Positions 8,386-16,349 of a DNA stretch of 64,000 nucleotides are shown here, in pieces. Where the stretch lies: positions 68,982-132,981 of the forward strand of contig JASDSY010000032.1 of assembly GCA_041441465.1 (NCBI GenBank), written 5' to 3'. The DNA comes from JASDSY01 sp041441465. Lineage in GTDB: Bacteria; Muiribacteriota; UBA9980. Position 1 is the first letter of the stretch, and every line of letters begins with the position of its first letter. The position numbers were made by a program, and so were the translations under genes. The notes beneath the pieces were generated by a model. It was not told the origin of the DNA. It saw nothing but the letters and a program-made list of their open reading frames with translations, and made no database searches.

Positions 8386-9816
8386 CTATTTCAGGTTTAA
8401 CGCGGTTTTCATTATCGTGAATAAATCCGTGTTATGAATTAATCCTTTCAGCATTTCGGAGCCAGGGCCGGTGCCGTATAAGTAAATTGGTTCTGCCGTA
8501 TGAGTGGCCCCGGTCCAGCCAGCCCTGAAGTATGTTCTCAATACAAAAGCGAGCGAGTGCAGGTATTCGTAAGTATAATTGTAAGGGTCCATTTTCTTTA
8601 TCGAATCGGTTGCAACGATATTGGCTTCCTCATCGGTTAATTCGATTGACATGTATTTTTTTACGATTGCTTTAACATTTTCAGGAGTCGGATTCTTTTT
8701 TATTTTTTTCAAAATCGATTCGAACGAAGCTGTTACCTTTGAAACGGCTTCGAAATCCATGCCAATATATTCCTTATTTGTTTTACCATTGCCGATCATT
8801 GCGAAACCGCCGGTTTCGTGGTCAGATGTTACGATGATTAGCGTATCAGGATTGTTTTTGGCGAAATTAAGAGCTGCGCCGATTGCTTTGTCGAATGCCA
8901 GCACTTCGTGTATCATAGCTGCCGTGTCGTTTCTATGTGAAGCGTGGTCGATTCTGCCGCCTTCGATCATCGCGAAAAAGCCGTTTTTATTTTTGGATAA
9001 AACCTGGAGTGCTTTTTCTGTCATTTCGGCAAGAGACGGTTCTAAAGTTGCAGCTCTGTCGATTTCACTTGACATATTAGCCATATTGAATAATCCTAAT
9101 ATTTTTGAATTTGCAGGAGCGAGGTTCAATCCTTTGGAGGTTTCGACCACTGTATAGCCGTTGTTGCGTGCTTCGAGCATTAAATTGCGTCCGTCTTTGC
9201 GTTTGCCGTCGTCTTTTTTATCGTTATCTTTTTCTTTATTCTTTTCATCGATGTCTTTTGCGGTTTTAGGCAGAAAAAACTGCTTTCTGCCGCCCATTAA
9301 AACGTCAATGCCAAGCGCGAGCTGCTGTTCGGCTATTTTTTCTTCGTCGTAACGGCTTGGGACATGCGCTGAAAAACCGCCCGGCGTAGCGTCAGTAATT
9401 CCTGACGTCGTTACCAGGCCGACAGACAATCCTTTTTCTTTTGCCATTTCGAGAATGGTTTTTACAGGCGTCTTTCCGTCCTCTGCTATGCTTAATGAAC
9501 GGGCGTACATTTTTTGCCCCGTGGCTATCTGGCCGGCTGCTGCCGCTGATTCGGTAACTGTAGAATCGGCCGTATCGTTAATAAGGTATGCGGTATGGCC
9601 GTTATTCATAGCGTTTACCATGTTGAGTTCCTGCTTTAATATTTTCTGGCTGTATAACTGAGCCGCCCTGAAATGACTTGGGCCGAATCCATCGCCGATC
9701 AATAAAATAACATTTTTCGCCCCGGCAAAATCTTTGCCGAATCCGCTGTCCGCAGGATAGATGATTAAGGTTGATAAAAATAACATTGCTAAAATAAAAC
9801 TCGAGAATTTTTTCAT
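8386..9816 (-). CDS. phoA: Secreted alkaline phosphatase (PhoA family)
   Basis: Metal-dependent phosphomonoesterase, 476 residues with an N-terminal signal peptide, so periplasmic or exported. Family landmarks: VILLIGDGFGPSH (metal Asp42), the nucleophile Ser90 in TVTESAAAAGQIATG, ATPGGFSAHVPSR, FAMIEGGRIDHASHRND, TLIIVTSDHETGGF and GATHTAEPIYLYG. A short Lys/Asp-rich insertion (about residues 187-205, KDIDEKNKEKDNDKK) is unusual and probably a surface loop. Glu rather than Asp precedes the nucleophile, a conservative change. GGAGG lies seven bases before the ATG. Phosphate control is likely from the family, but I found no clear PhoB box. Confidence 0.93.
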   Translation of the reverse strand: MKKFSSFILAMLFLSTLIIYPADSGFGKDFAGAKNVILLIGDGFGPSHFRAAQLYSQKILKQELNMVNAMNNGHTAYLINDTADSTVTESAAAAGQIATGQKMYARSLSIAEDGKTPVKTILEMAKEKGLSVGLVTTSGITDATPGGFSAHVPSRYDEEKIAEQQLALGIDVLMGGRKQFFLPKTAKDIDEKNKEKDNDKKDDGKRKDGRNLMLEARNNGYTVVETSKGLNLAPANSKILGLFNMANMSSEIDRAATLEPSLAEMTEKALQVLSKNKNGFFAMIEGGRIDHASHRNDTAAMIHEVLAFDKAIGAALNFAKNNPDTLIIVTSDHETGGFAMIGNGKTNKEYIGMDFEAVSKVTASFESILKKIKKNPTPENVKAIVKKYMSIELTDEEANIVATDSIKKMDPYNYTYEYLHSLAFVLRTYFRAGWTGATHTAEPIYLYGTGPGSEMLKGLIHNTDLFTIMKTALNLK

Positions 9817-9870
9817 TGGTCCTCCTGTATTATATTAAACTTATTAGAGAAATAAATTACAAATTAATTT

Positions 9871-9915
9871 CAGAATTTTTATATTCTGTAATTTGGAAAA
9901 ATTAATTTGGAAAAA
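9871..9915 (-). promoter_or_regulatory. Palindrome and tandem repeat upstream of phoA
   Basis: CAGAAT-N6-ATTCTG (9871-9888) is a perfect palindrome. It is followed by a 13-base direct repeat TAATTTGGAAAAA at 9889-9901 and 9903-9915, period 14. The positions are 55-100 bp before the phosphatase start, where a regulator could bind. The sequence does not match the E. coli Pho box. Confidence 0.35.
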
Positions 9916-10114
9916 ATAAAGAATAAATGTAAAAGACCGATTTGAACAGTTATAAATTAGGTTTCGGCTATTATTTACGCATTAATTTGAAACCGGTACA
10001 TAACACGAACACTTATTTAAGTTAAAATATTATATCAATAAAAAATTAAAATGTAAAATAATTTTAAAAGCAGCTTGCGTTTTTGTTGAAATTACCATTT
10101 TAATTTAATGTTTT

Positions 10115-10145
10115 AAAAGCAGTTTTAATCTGCTTTTTTATTTTT
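10115..10145 (+). terminator. Orphan intrinsic terminator in the 9817-10334 gap
   Basis: AAAAGCAG (10115-10122) pairs with CTGCTTTT (10130-10137) around TTTTAAT, followed by T-rich sequence. No plus-strand gene precedes it, so it may close a small RNA or block read-through. TTTTAAAAGCAG also occurs about 50 bases upstream. The rest of this 518-base gap shows no gene. Confidence 0.5.
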
Positions 10146-10334
10146 CTTTTCGGAGTAATGTGATATACTATAATTATACATGACTGGATTAGTAATATTA
10201 CGGCATTAGTATTATGTTGGTTAATTTTATGGACTTAATAACTATATTTTGGCCGTTAAAATTTAAAACAGCAAATGGCAATGATTGTTTTAATAATTAA
10301 ATTTGCCGTTTTTTGATCATTATAGGAGGCGCGT

Positions 10335-11612
10335 ATGTATCTGGAAAGAAAATCATCGCTGTGCTTTATTTTTATTATTATGCTTATGTCTTGTTTTTTT
10401 ATCATGCCGCAATCTTGTATAGCCGCGGCAGAAATGGAAGACTGCGGTGACGATCCGGCTTTAGGTAAGATACTTGTCTCTGATCATGCGCCCTATGACG
10501 GTCTGGATTCGTATGAATGTTCAATTAATGAATTTATATTCAGTATGCCGGAATTAAAATCATGGGAAATTTCAGGTGATACGATCGAGGCGCTTGGTGC
10601 TGCCAGGCGCATTGAAAAGTCAGCCGTGAAAAATCTGCCGGCCGAAACTCAGGAAGATTCTTTGGTTACCCTTTATTATGAAGGTATTTCAGTCGCGGTC
10701 TACACGGAGAAAAAATCGGACAGAAAATTCGCCGATACTATTGTTATTTCAAAGCCGGGTTATCCCTTAAAATTTGGCATTAAAATAGGCTCCTCTAAAA
10801 AAGATATTGAAGCGGTGTTCGGCCTGCCTTTTAAATATAATATCATAAAAAAAGGCGGAAATGAGATATGGCGTTACGAGACTGTCGAATCGCCGGCGAA
10901 TGTTTATAACGAAACTCCGATTTGTGAAGGCGCGTTTGTCGAATTTCATTTCAATAAAAATATAATGGAAAAAGTCGTTTTTAATTACCATCACTACAAT
11001 CTTTACCTTGTATTAACGGGCCGTGATAATTTTCGCGGCCATAAATTTCTCGAAAAATACCGGCTGAGAAATTTTACCGATAAGATTACAAGCGGCGAAT
11101 TCGGTATTTCTATTAAATTAAATAACAATAAAATTAAATCATTCCAAAATGTAAAAGATTACGGCGAGCCTTACTGTTCGTATACTTTTTGCGGGTTTCT
11201 TGAAAAAATCAATTATTACGTCATTCTTGTTACTTATTTCGAAGGATTCGAATATATAATGGTGAATGCGGAAAACGGCCTTGAATTTAAAATACCGGCA
11301 CCGCCGAGAATTTCGCCCGACTTGAAACGTTTAGTATCGGTATCGGCCGATGTGGCATACAATTTTAACGGAATACAGGTATGGCAAATAAACAAAAACA
11401 GCCTGAAAAAGGACTGGGAAGAAGAATCTGCCGCTTTATACACATTCCGCGGCTGGGACGGGCCGTTAAAATTTCGGGTCTGCGCTCCGGAACAAATCGA
11501 GAATTCAGATAAAACCTTTAAAAATGTCATAAATTATTATATTGTAAAAAAATCAGGCAAACGCTGGGTTATTGAAAAGGAAAAGACTATTGAAAATAAT
11601 GAGCAGATGTGA
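10335..11612 (+). CDS. Secreted protein of unknown function with a BamE/SmpA-like segment
   Basis: A 425-residue protein with a signal peptide (cleavage likely near CIAAAE) and an AGGAGG ribosome binding site seven bases before the ATG. Residues about 145-180 (KIGSSKKDIEAVFGLPFKY, NEIWRYE) follow the G-x-V-x-x-x-x-G-x-P ... W-x-Y pattern of the BamE/SmpA fold. The C-terminal half (VVFNYHHYNLYLVLTGRDNF onward) is beta-rich and I do not recognise it. Unlike BamE it lacks a lipobox and is far longer. It stands alone between spacers of 300 bp or more, so context gives no function. Confidence 0.6.
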   Translation: MYLERKSSLCFIFIIMLMSCFFIMPQSCIAAAEMEDCGDDPALGKILVSDHAPYDGLDSYECSINEFIFSMPELKSWEISGDTIEALGAARRIEKSAVKNLPAETQEDSLVTLYYEGISVAVYTEKKSDRKFADTIVISKPGYPLKFGIKIGSSKKDIEAVFGLPFKYNIIKKGGNEIWRYETVESPANVYNETPICEGAFVEFHFNKNIMEKVVFNYHHYNLYLVLTGRDNFRGHKFLEKYRLRNFTDKITSGEFGISIKLNNNKIKSFQNVKDYGEPYCSYTFCGFLEKINYYVILVTYFEGFEYIMVNAENGLEFKIPAPPRISPDLKRLVSVSADVAYNFNGIQVWQINKNSLKKDWEEESAALYTFRGWDGPLKFRVCAPEQIENSDKTFKNVINYYIVKKSGKRWVIEKEKTIENNEQM

Positions 11613-11746
11613 ATTAAAAATGAATTTTAAGAATCCGCTGTAAATTTTTTATTATTCCGAGAGTGAGAATTCTTGTTACTAAAGTACTTCTTGAAATTAA
11701 GTTTGATATGTGATAAATTACTAAACAAAAATATCAAATTCCGAGG

Positions 11747-11887
11747 CAATATTTTTGAAAAATATTGAAAAATCTTCGCCAAATGGTCTAAATTTCAATG
11801 TTTTTTCGGATAAACCAATTGTCGTATCAGTGCCGCGACAATTAAATTGAATACATGAAAATTTAATATACTTTTAAGTTCATGTAT
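11747..11887 (+). promoter_or_regulatory. Three consecutive inverted repeats in the mscS leader
   Basis: A perfect 10+1+10 palindrome (11747-11767, CAATATTTTT arms), a perfect 8-bp inverted repeat AATTGTCG/CGACAATT (11817-11843) and a perfect 9-bp repeat ATACATGAA/TTCATGTAT (11851-11887) lie in the 170 bp before the mscS ribosome binding site. They could be operators or leader hairpins. No gene is visible in 11613-11913. Confidence 0.4.
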
Positions 11888-11913
11888 CATTATTATTTGG
11901 AAGGAGAGTTAAA

Positions 11914-12426
11914 ATGGAATTATCTAACATGGTTCAAAAATTGCAAAATTTAGGACTTGAGTATGGTGTTATGTTTGTTACTGCGGCGGTCATATTTTTA
12001 TTTGGGTTGTGGCTTGCGCGCTTCATATCTAAAATGACTGAAAAAGCTATGTTGAAGGCGAATATTGACGCTACTCTTTCCATGTTTACCGGAAATATAG
12101 TTTATTTTATCGTAATGATATTTATGGTGATGGCTGTTTTAGCCCGCCTCGGAATTCAAACCGCCTCATTCGTGGCAGTCATGGGCGCGGCCGGTCTCGC
12201 TATAAGCCTCGCGCTCCAGGGAACTCTGTCAAACGTTGCGTCGGGCGTTCTGCTCATACTTTTCAGGCCGTTCAAAGTCGGCGATAAAATTAAGGTCGTA
12301 GGCTTCGAGGGTACAGTCAAAGAAATCCAGGTATTTTCAACTATCCTTCATTCAACTGACAATAAAAGAGTAATTATACCTAATTCAAAAATTACCGGCG
12401 ATATTATCATAAACGACACTATTTAA
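11914..12426 (+). CDS. Short MscS-type mechanosensitive channel lacking the C-terminal domain
   Basis: Small-conductance mechanosensitive channel of the inner membrane that releases solutes on hypo-osmotic shock. The 170 residues include N-terminal helices, the pore helix TM3 (GAAGLAISLALQGTLSNVAS), the Gln/Gly-rich hinge and the middle beta domain ending IPNSKITGDIIIND. It then stops, about where E. coli MscS continues with its 110-residue alpha-beta cage. Downstream frames do not encode the missing part. The reading frame is otherwise intact, with GGAGAG before the ATG. It may be a minimal channel or a truncation. Confidence 0.88.
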   Translation: MELSNMVQKLQNLGLEYGVMFVTAAVIFLFGLWLARFISKMTEKAMLKANIDATLSMFTGNIVYFIVMIFMVMAVLARLGIQTASFVAVMGAAGLAISLALQGTLSNVASGVLLILFRPFKVGDKIKVVGFEGTVKEIQVFSTILHSTDNKRVIIPNSKITGDIIINDTI

Positions 12427-12492
12427 TTATGAGCATAAATTCATAATTAATGAAAATTAAAATTAATATTGGGACCGGCTAATAAACCTCGT

Positions 12493-12528
12493 AAATTGCT
12501 ATATTATGAAATTATAATATAGCAATTT
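12493..12528. terminator. AT-rich 15-bp hairpin between mscS and a small minus-strand gene
   Basis: AAATTGCTATATTAT (12493-12507) pairs perfectly with 12514-12528 around GAAATT. Length and position between convergent genes suggest a terminator or mRNA stabiliser, though the stem has only two G/C pairs. Confidence 0.5.
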
Positions 12529-12609
12529 TAATAAAATAATAGTCCAAATTTTTAGAAAATCATTTAACTGAAAAAAATTTTGATTATTAGACAGACTTAA
12601 TTGCTTTTT

Positions 12610-12864
12610 TTAATATAAAAATCCAAGTGCCGCTTTGTATTCATAGCCTTTTACAAGAAAATCCATGATTTCTTTTTTCGAAAATTCCGACTCGCTGATA
12701 TCCGGATTATACATATCAAGCCCCATATCTTCCCTTTTACACATAAATTTTGAAGTTTCGGCATTATAATAAAAAGTTTCATATCCGGCCGAGTAATGCC
12801 CTAATTTAAGTGACTTTCCATTTCTTAGCATCTTGATAATTTTTTCCGCTTCAGTTATTTTCAT
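12610..12864 (-). CDS. Hypothetical 84-residue protein
   Basis: Not recognised. The product is soluble and charged (MKITEAEKIIKMLRNGKSLKLG at the start, SEFSKKEIMDFLVKGYEYKAAL near the end), with no signal peptide and a single Cys. It resembles small helical proteins in which a GKSLKLGHYSAGYETFYY beta hairpin precedes a C-terminal helix. GGAG lies nine bases before the ATG, which supports a real gene. Its neighbours are unrelated. Confidence 0.6.
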   Translation of the reverse strand: MKITEAEKIIKMLRNGKSLKLGHYSAGYETFYYNAETSKFMCKREDMGLDMYNPDISESEFSKKEIMDFLVKGYEYKAALGFLY

Positions 12865-13195
12865 TAAAATCTCCGTAGTTAAAAAGTTTCGACCGCGTAA
12901 ACTCGAGGCCCTCTTGAATAAATCAGGCGGTTGTTTGGGCCGTTTTTATAAAATTGTCATATTTTTCAATATACTAAAACAGTTAAAATTAGTCAATAAA
13001 TATTTAATTATTCTTTTTTAATAAGCGGTTTAAAAAAAATATCATCTTGTTATTTATTCAGGGTAACTTTTTCTTATTATTATTGATATAATGACTAATA
13101 AAAATGATAAATGATAAATTGACATTTTATAGGAATTATATTAAACTTATTTAGTCTTGATTAAATAAATTTTTTTATGTTTGAAGGAGTTTAAA
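12865..13195. other. AT-rich spacer with no identifiable gene
   Basis: About 330 bases. A TATAAT at 13087-13092 could be a -10 box for the following gene, but no convincing -35 lies at the right distance. The 62-codon open frame here has no ribosome binding site and is low-complexity. Confidence 0.5.
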
Positions 13196-14101
13196 ATGCC
13201 ATATTTAAAATTTATCCCGGCGTTTTTATTGACGGGATTTTTATCTTTGTTTTTATTATCCGAAGTATCTCAGGCCGGGCAGAATGAAAAATTTGAAAAA
13301 TCAGAAAAAATGTCGACTAATGAAAATCAGCTTATTAAATGCGTTGATCATATATTATTGACTCCGGGACCGCAAAAATCAAAAGTGTTATATGATTTTT
13401 TTTGCGGCCAATTAGGACTGCCGCCGGCGTGGCCTTATAAAAATTACGGAGCATTTTCTTCAGGCGCGGTTTATTTCGGCAATGTTTCTCTCGAAACGAT
13501 CGATTATGACCAGATGACCGGTGATGAGCCTAAAATAGCAGGTATCGCTTTTGAACCGGCCATGAAAACACCTGTTTTAATTGCCGCTCTGGAAAAACAA
13601 AAAATACCTTTTGACGCTCCGAAACCTTTTGAATTAAATTTTGGCAATGCCGTCCATAATTTATGGACATCCACTTATCTTAAAGATTTGCTTCCAGGCA
13701 GCCAGATATTTTTTTGTGAATATCACATGTTTGTTCCGGCGGAACAGCGCGTTAAACTCAATGAAAAATTCGCGGCGTGCGGCGGCGGCAAATTAAAAGT
13801 AAAAAATATAAAGGAAATTGTTATTTCCGTTAAAAATCCGGAATCTGAAATTACGAAATGGAACGCCATAGCAGCTCCTCATAAAGCCGATTCCGGAAAT
13901 AAAATAGAACTCGGCGAAGGGCCGGCTCTGAGGTTTATAAAAGGTCCCGAAAATAAAATCAAGTCTTTGACCGTTAAAGTCGATTCGCTCGAAAAAATAA
14001 TGCCGCTGCTTCAGGAGCTTAAGTTATCGGGCAAAGAAACAACGGCCGGCGTTGAGTTAAACAGCGAAAAAACATTCGGGGTCAGTATTACTCTTGAATA
14101 A
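13196..14101 (+). CDS. Secreted VOC/glyoxalase-like protein
   Basis: About 301 residues with a signal peptide (LSLFLLSEVSQAGQNE). Two beta-alpha-beta modules of the vicinal-oxygen-chelate type are visible: the first from CVDHILLTPGPQKSKVLYDFFCGQLGL, the second from IKEIVISVKNPESEITKWNAIA. This layout is closest to the glyoxalase-like Pfam group of unknown substrate. Metal ligands cannot be assigned safely. ATG 13196 is chosen because GAAGGAG lies seven bases before it; an in-frame TTG at 13181 overlaps that site. Confidence 0.7.
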   Translation: MPYLKFIPAFLLTGFLSLFLLSEVSQAGQNEKFEKSEKMSTNENQLIKCVDHILLTPGPQKSKVLYDFFCGQLGLPPAWPYKNYGAFSSGAVYFGNVSLETIDYDQMTGDEPKIAGIAFEPAMKTPVLIAALEKQKIPFDAPKPFELNFGNAVHNLWTSTYLKDLLPGSQIFFCEYHMFVPAEQRVKLNEKFAACGGGKLKVKNIKEIVISVKNPESEITKWNAIAAPHKADSGNKIELGEGPALRFIKGPENKIKSLTVKVDSLEKIMPLLQELKLSGKETTAGVELNSEKTFGVSITLE

Positions 14102-14231
14102 AGTTAAGGCTTGAAATTTAAACACGGTCATTTTTAAGCCTTAATTAACTAAATTTGACGGGTGAAAAAGCTGGAATTAAATTAATTCATTGGAAAATAA
14201 AATTTAAAATACTCTATAAAGTGAAAATATG

Positions 14232-14268
14232 AAAGGCCGCTTCGAAAATGTTTTCGGCGGCCTTTTTT
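14232..14268 (+). terminator. Intrinsic terminator between convergent genes
   Basis: AAAGGCCGC (14232-14240) pairs with GCGGCCTTT (14257-14265), with an inner CGAAAA/TTTTCG stem and a TT bulge, followed by T residues. It serves the VOC-like gene and, by symmetry, could also stop transcription of the lipoprotein gene from the right. Confidence 0.9.
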
Positions 14269-14305
14269 ATAGTTTATATCCGTTAGGGTTTGCTTAAAAT
14301 TTTTA

Positions 14306-16249
14306 CTACATTTTAGGAATTGTTACCGTAACTCCTTTTCTGGCGTCATTATAGGATTTATTGAATGTCGGGTCTTTTCCGAAATGGTCGTCGTATGGAA
14401 ATCCATAAACTAACTTATCTATGGACAGGTCGTGGAGTATTTTAGAGTATAAATTGTATTTGCCAGCATTTTGAACCGTAGTTTTATAAAAATTATCGGA
14501 ATTACTCCAGTCGGAATCGCAGAAAACTCCGCGGTTAATTGCTGCCGTGATGCAGGCGTGAAGGTTTTTCTGAGCTTCCGTTCCTGAATTTTGAAGAGGC
14601 GCACCGTCGCAGTCCCAGATTACTTTGCTGCTTGGCTTTGACGTTATGTCGTAAGAGTCATTTACATTACTTTTACTGCCTCTGGCCACCGTGACTACGA
14701 AATGGCCTTTCAAGCTTGTTTCTTCGGTAATGACTCTGCCTTCATAATTCCAGCCGCTGTAAGAAAATTTGAGCTTATTATTTGAGTAATATTCCCAGCC
14801 GTTATCTATAGCCTTAGAAAAATAATTACTGAGCGAGTCAATTTGCTTTGGCGCCATTACTCTCATGAATTTTTGGCTGCCGTCTTTTATGACGCAATTT
14901 TTCCAATCGGCGTCCGTTATTTTTTCGAAAGCGTCCTGGATATCTTTGTTATTGACTATATTGAAGCCTTTTTCCTTGTTGTCTGAATTGAATTTCAGCT
15001 TGAACCCTATGCTCAAATAGTCGACAAGCGTAGTATTTAATGTTACAAGCGAGCCGTTGCAGGTAAGTTCGATCTTGTCGAATATCACATTTTTATAATT
15101 ACCCATGTGGTCAGGCTGGATGAGTTTTTTTGTATCGCCGTCGGCGATTCCGAATACGCCTTTGGTTTTGAAAAACATCCATAATCTTCCGCCGTACATA
15201 TTTTTAAACGGGTGTATGTATTGGAATGTATTTTCCTTAGTCGAGTCAAGGTCGCTTAATGAGAAGCAAAATTTTTCGCCGGTCGGATTAGCCGCGGCTG
15301 AAACCATATCTTTGGTCCCTTTCTGGTCAAGGTAATAATAATTTCCGCTCTGGTCCTGCCCTATTACTGCAAGGTATATTTCTTCGGTCTTATATCCCGA
15401 ATTATTGACAAGTGTTACGGGAAATCCGTCGACAACGGGCGTACCTTTTAAAATGACGTGCGTTATTTCGCCTGCGGAAGCTACTACGTTGCCGGCCGAT
15501 TCAAAATTATATCCTGCCTTTTCGGCTGTGATACTGTGGGCTTGCCCTAAAGCTGCGCCTTTAAAAAATGTCATGCCGTTATCCGATGTTTTCGCGGCTG
15601 TCCAGTCTATAACGCCTGTTTCCGGATTTGAATTGCCCCTTGAATCATACGCCGCCGCGGTGCTGCCGCTTTTTTTCAGTTCCACGGCAATCGATTCGTC
15701 CTCGCCGCCGTGCGAAAGGAATGGATACGCGTCCGAGTAAACGGTGATGTAAGCTTTGGCAGGATCGTAGTCGGAGCCGGTGAGGTTTTTCCATTCGGCT
15801 TGTGTAAATTGAGCAATGCTATGCTGCGTATCGGAAGTAATCTGAAAACTTGTCGATATTGGAATAACTCCCGTACCTGAAGTGATGAGCCTGTATTTGC
15901 CGGCGTATATGCCGGTGAAGCTGTAATTGCCGTTTTGATCAGTCGTAGTTCGTGAGGAAAAAAATGAAGGTGATTTTAATGCCGGAGCTTTTGATGAAAT
16001 TTCAGCCGTCATGTCCGGGATAAGGTCGCATATTATATTTGCAAGTGGGGCTTTGGTGCCGGGACTTATTATCGTTCCGTTTATTGTGTATGTCGGAATA
16101 ATGGTCGCCGAGTTATCACCGTTTAAAAGGCTGCCGCAGCCTGAAATTACGAATAAAAATCCCGGCAGAATACTAAAAATTGCCATTATTGCAAGCGTTA
16201 GTTTTAATGATGGATAACTGGCTAAAAGGTTTTTAATTTCACTTTTCAT
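14306..16249 (-). CDS. Large lipoprotein with carboxypeptidase-regulatory-like domain
   Basis: A 647-residue protein whose N-terminus ends in the lipobox VISGC, so a lipid-anchored envelope protein. Residues about 50-115 (YTINGTIISPGTKAPLANIICD ... DQNGNYSFTGIYAGKYRL) form a beta-sandwich of the carboxypeptidase-regulatory/CnaB-like type, usually a spacer or adhesion module. A second sandwich-like stretch may lie at about 175-270. The remaining 370 residues are not recognised; they include RVITEETSLKGHFVVTVARG. No catalytic motif is visible. It is monocistronic and convergent with the VOC-like gene. Confidence 0.65.
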   Translation of the reverse strand: MKSEIKNLLASYPSLKLTLAIMAIFSILPGFLFVISGCGSLLNGDNSATIIPTYTINGTIISPGTKAPLANIICDLIPDMTAEISSKAPALKSPSFFSSRTTTDQNGNYSFTGIYAGKYRLITSGTGVIPISTSFQITSDTQHSIAQFTQAEWKNLTGSDYDPAKAYITVYSDAYPFLSHGGEDESIAVELKKSGSTAAAYDSRGNSNPETGVIDWTAAKTSDNGMTFFKGAALGQAHSITAEKAGYNFESAGNVVASAGEITHVILKGTPVVDGFPVTLVNNSGYKTEEIYLAVIGQDQSGNYYYLDQKGTKDMVSAAANPTGEKFCFSLSDLDSTKENTFQYIHPFKNMYGGRLWMFFKTKGVFGIADGDTKKLIQPDHMGNYKNVIFDKIELTCNGSLVTLNTTLVDYLSIGFKLKFNSDNKEKGFNIVNNKDIQDAFEKITDADWKNCVIKDGSQKFMRVMAPKQIDSLSNYFSKAIDNGWEYYSNNKLKFSYSGWNYEGRVITEETSLKGHFVVTVARGSKSNVNDSYDITSKPSSKVIWDCDGAPLQNSGTEAQKNLHACITAAINRGVFCDSDWSNSDNFYKTTVQNAGKYNLYSKILHDLSIDKLVYGFPYDDHFGKDPTFNKSYNDARKGVTVTIPKM

Positions 16250-16349
16250 ATTTTTTCCTCTTGTTATTTATTTATTTTGTTAATCGTATCAGGCAGTGAC
16301 TACGTTTATTAATAGAATTATGCTTTTGAATAAAAATTATCACCGTTGA

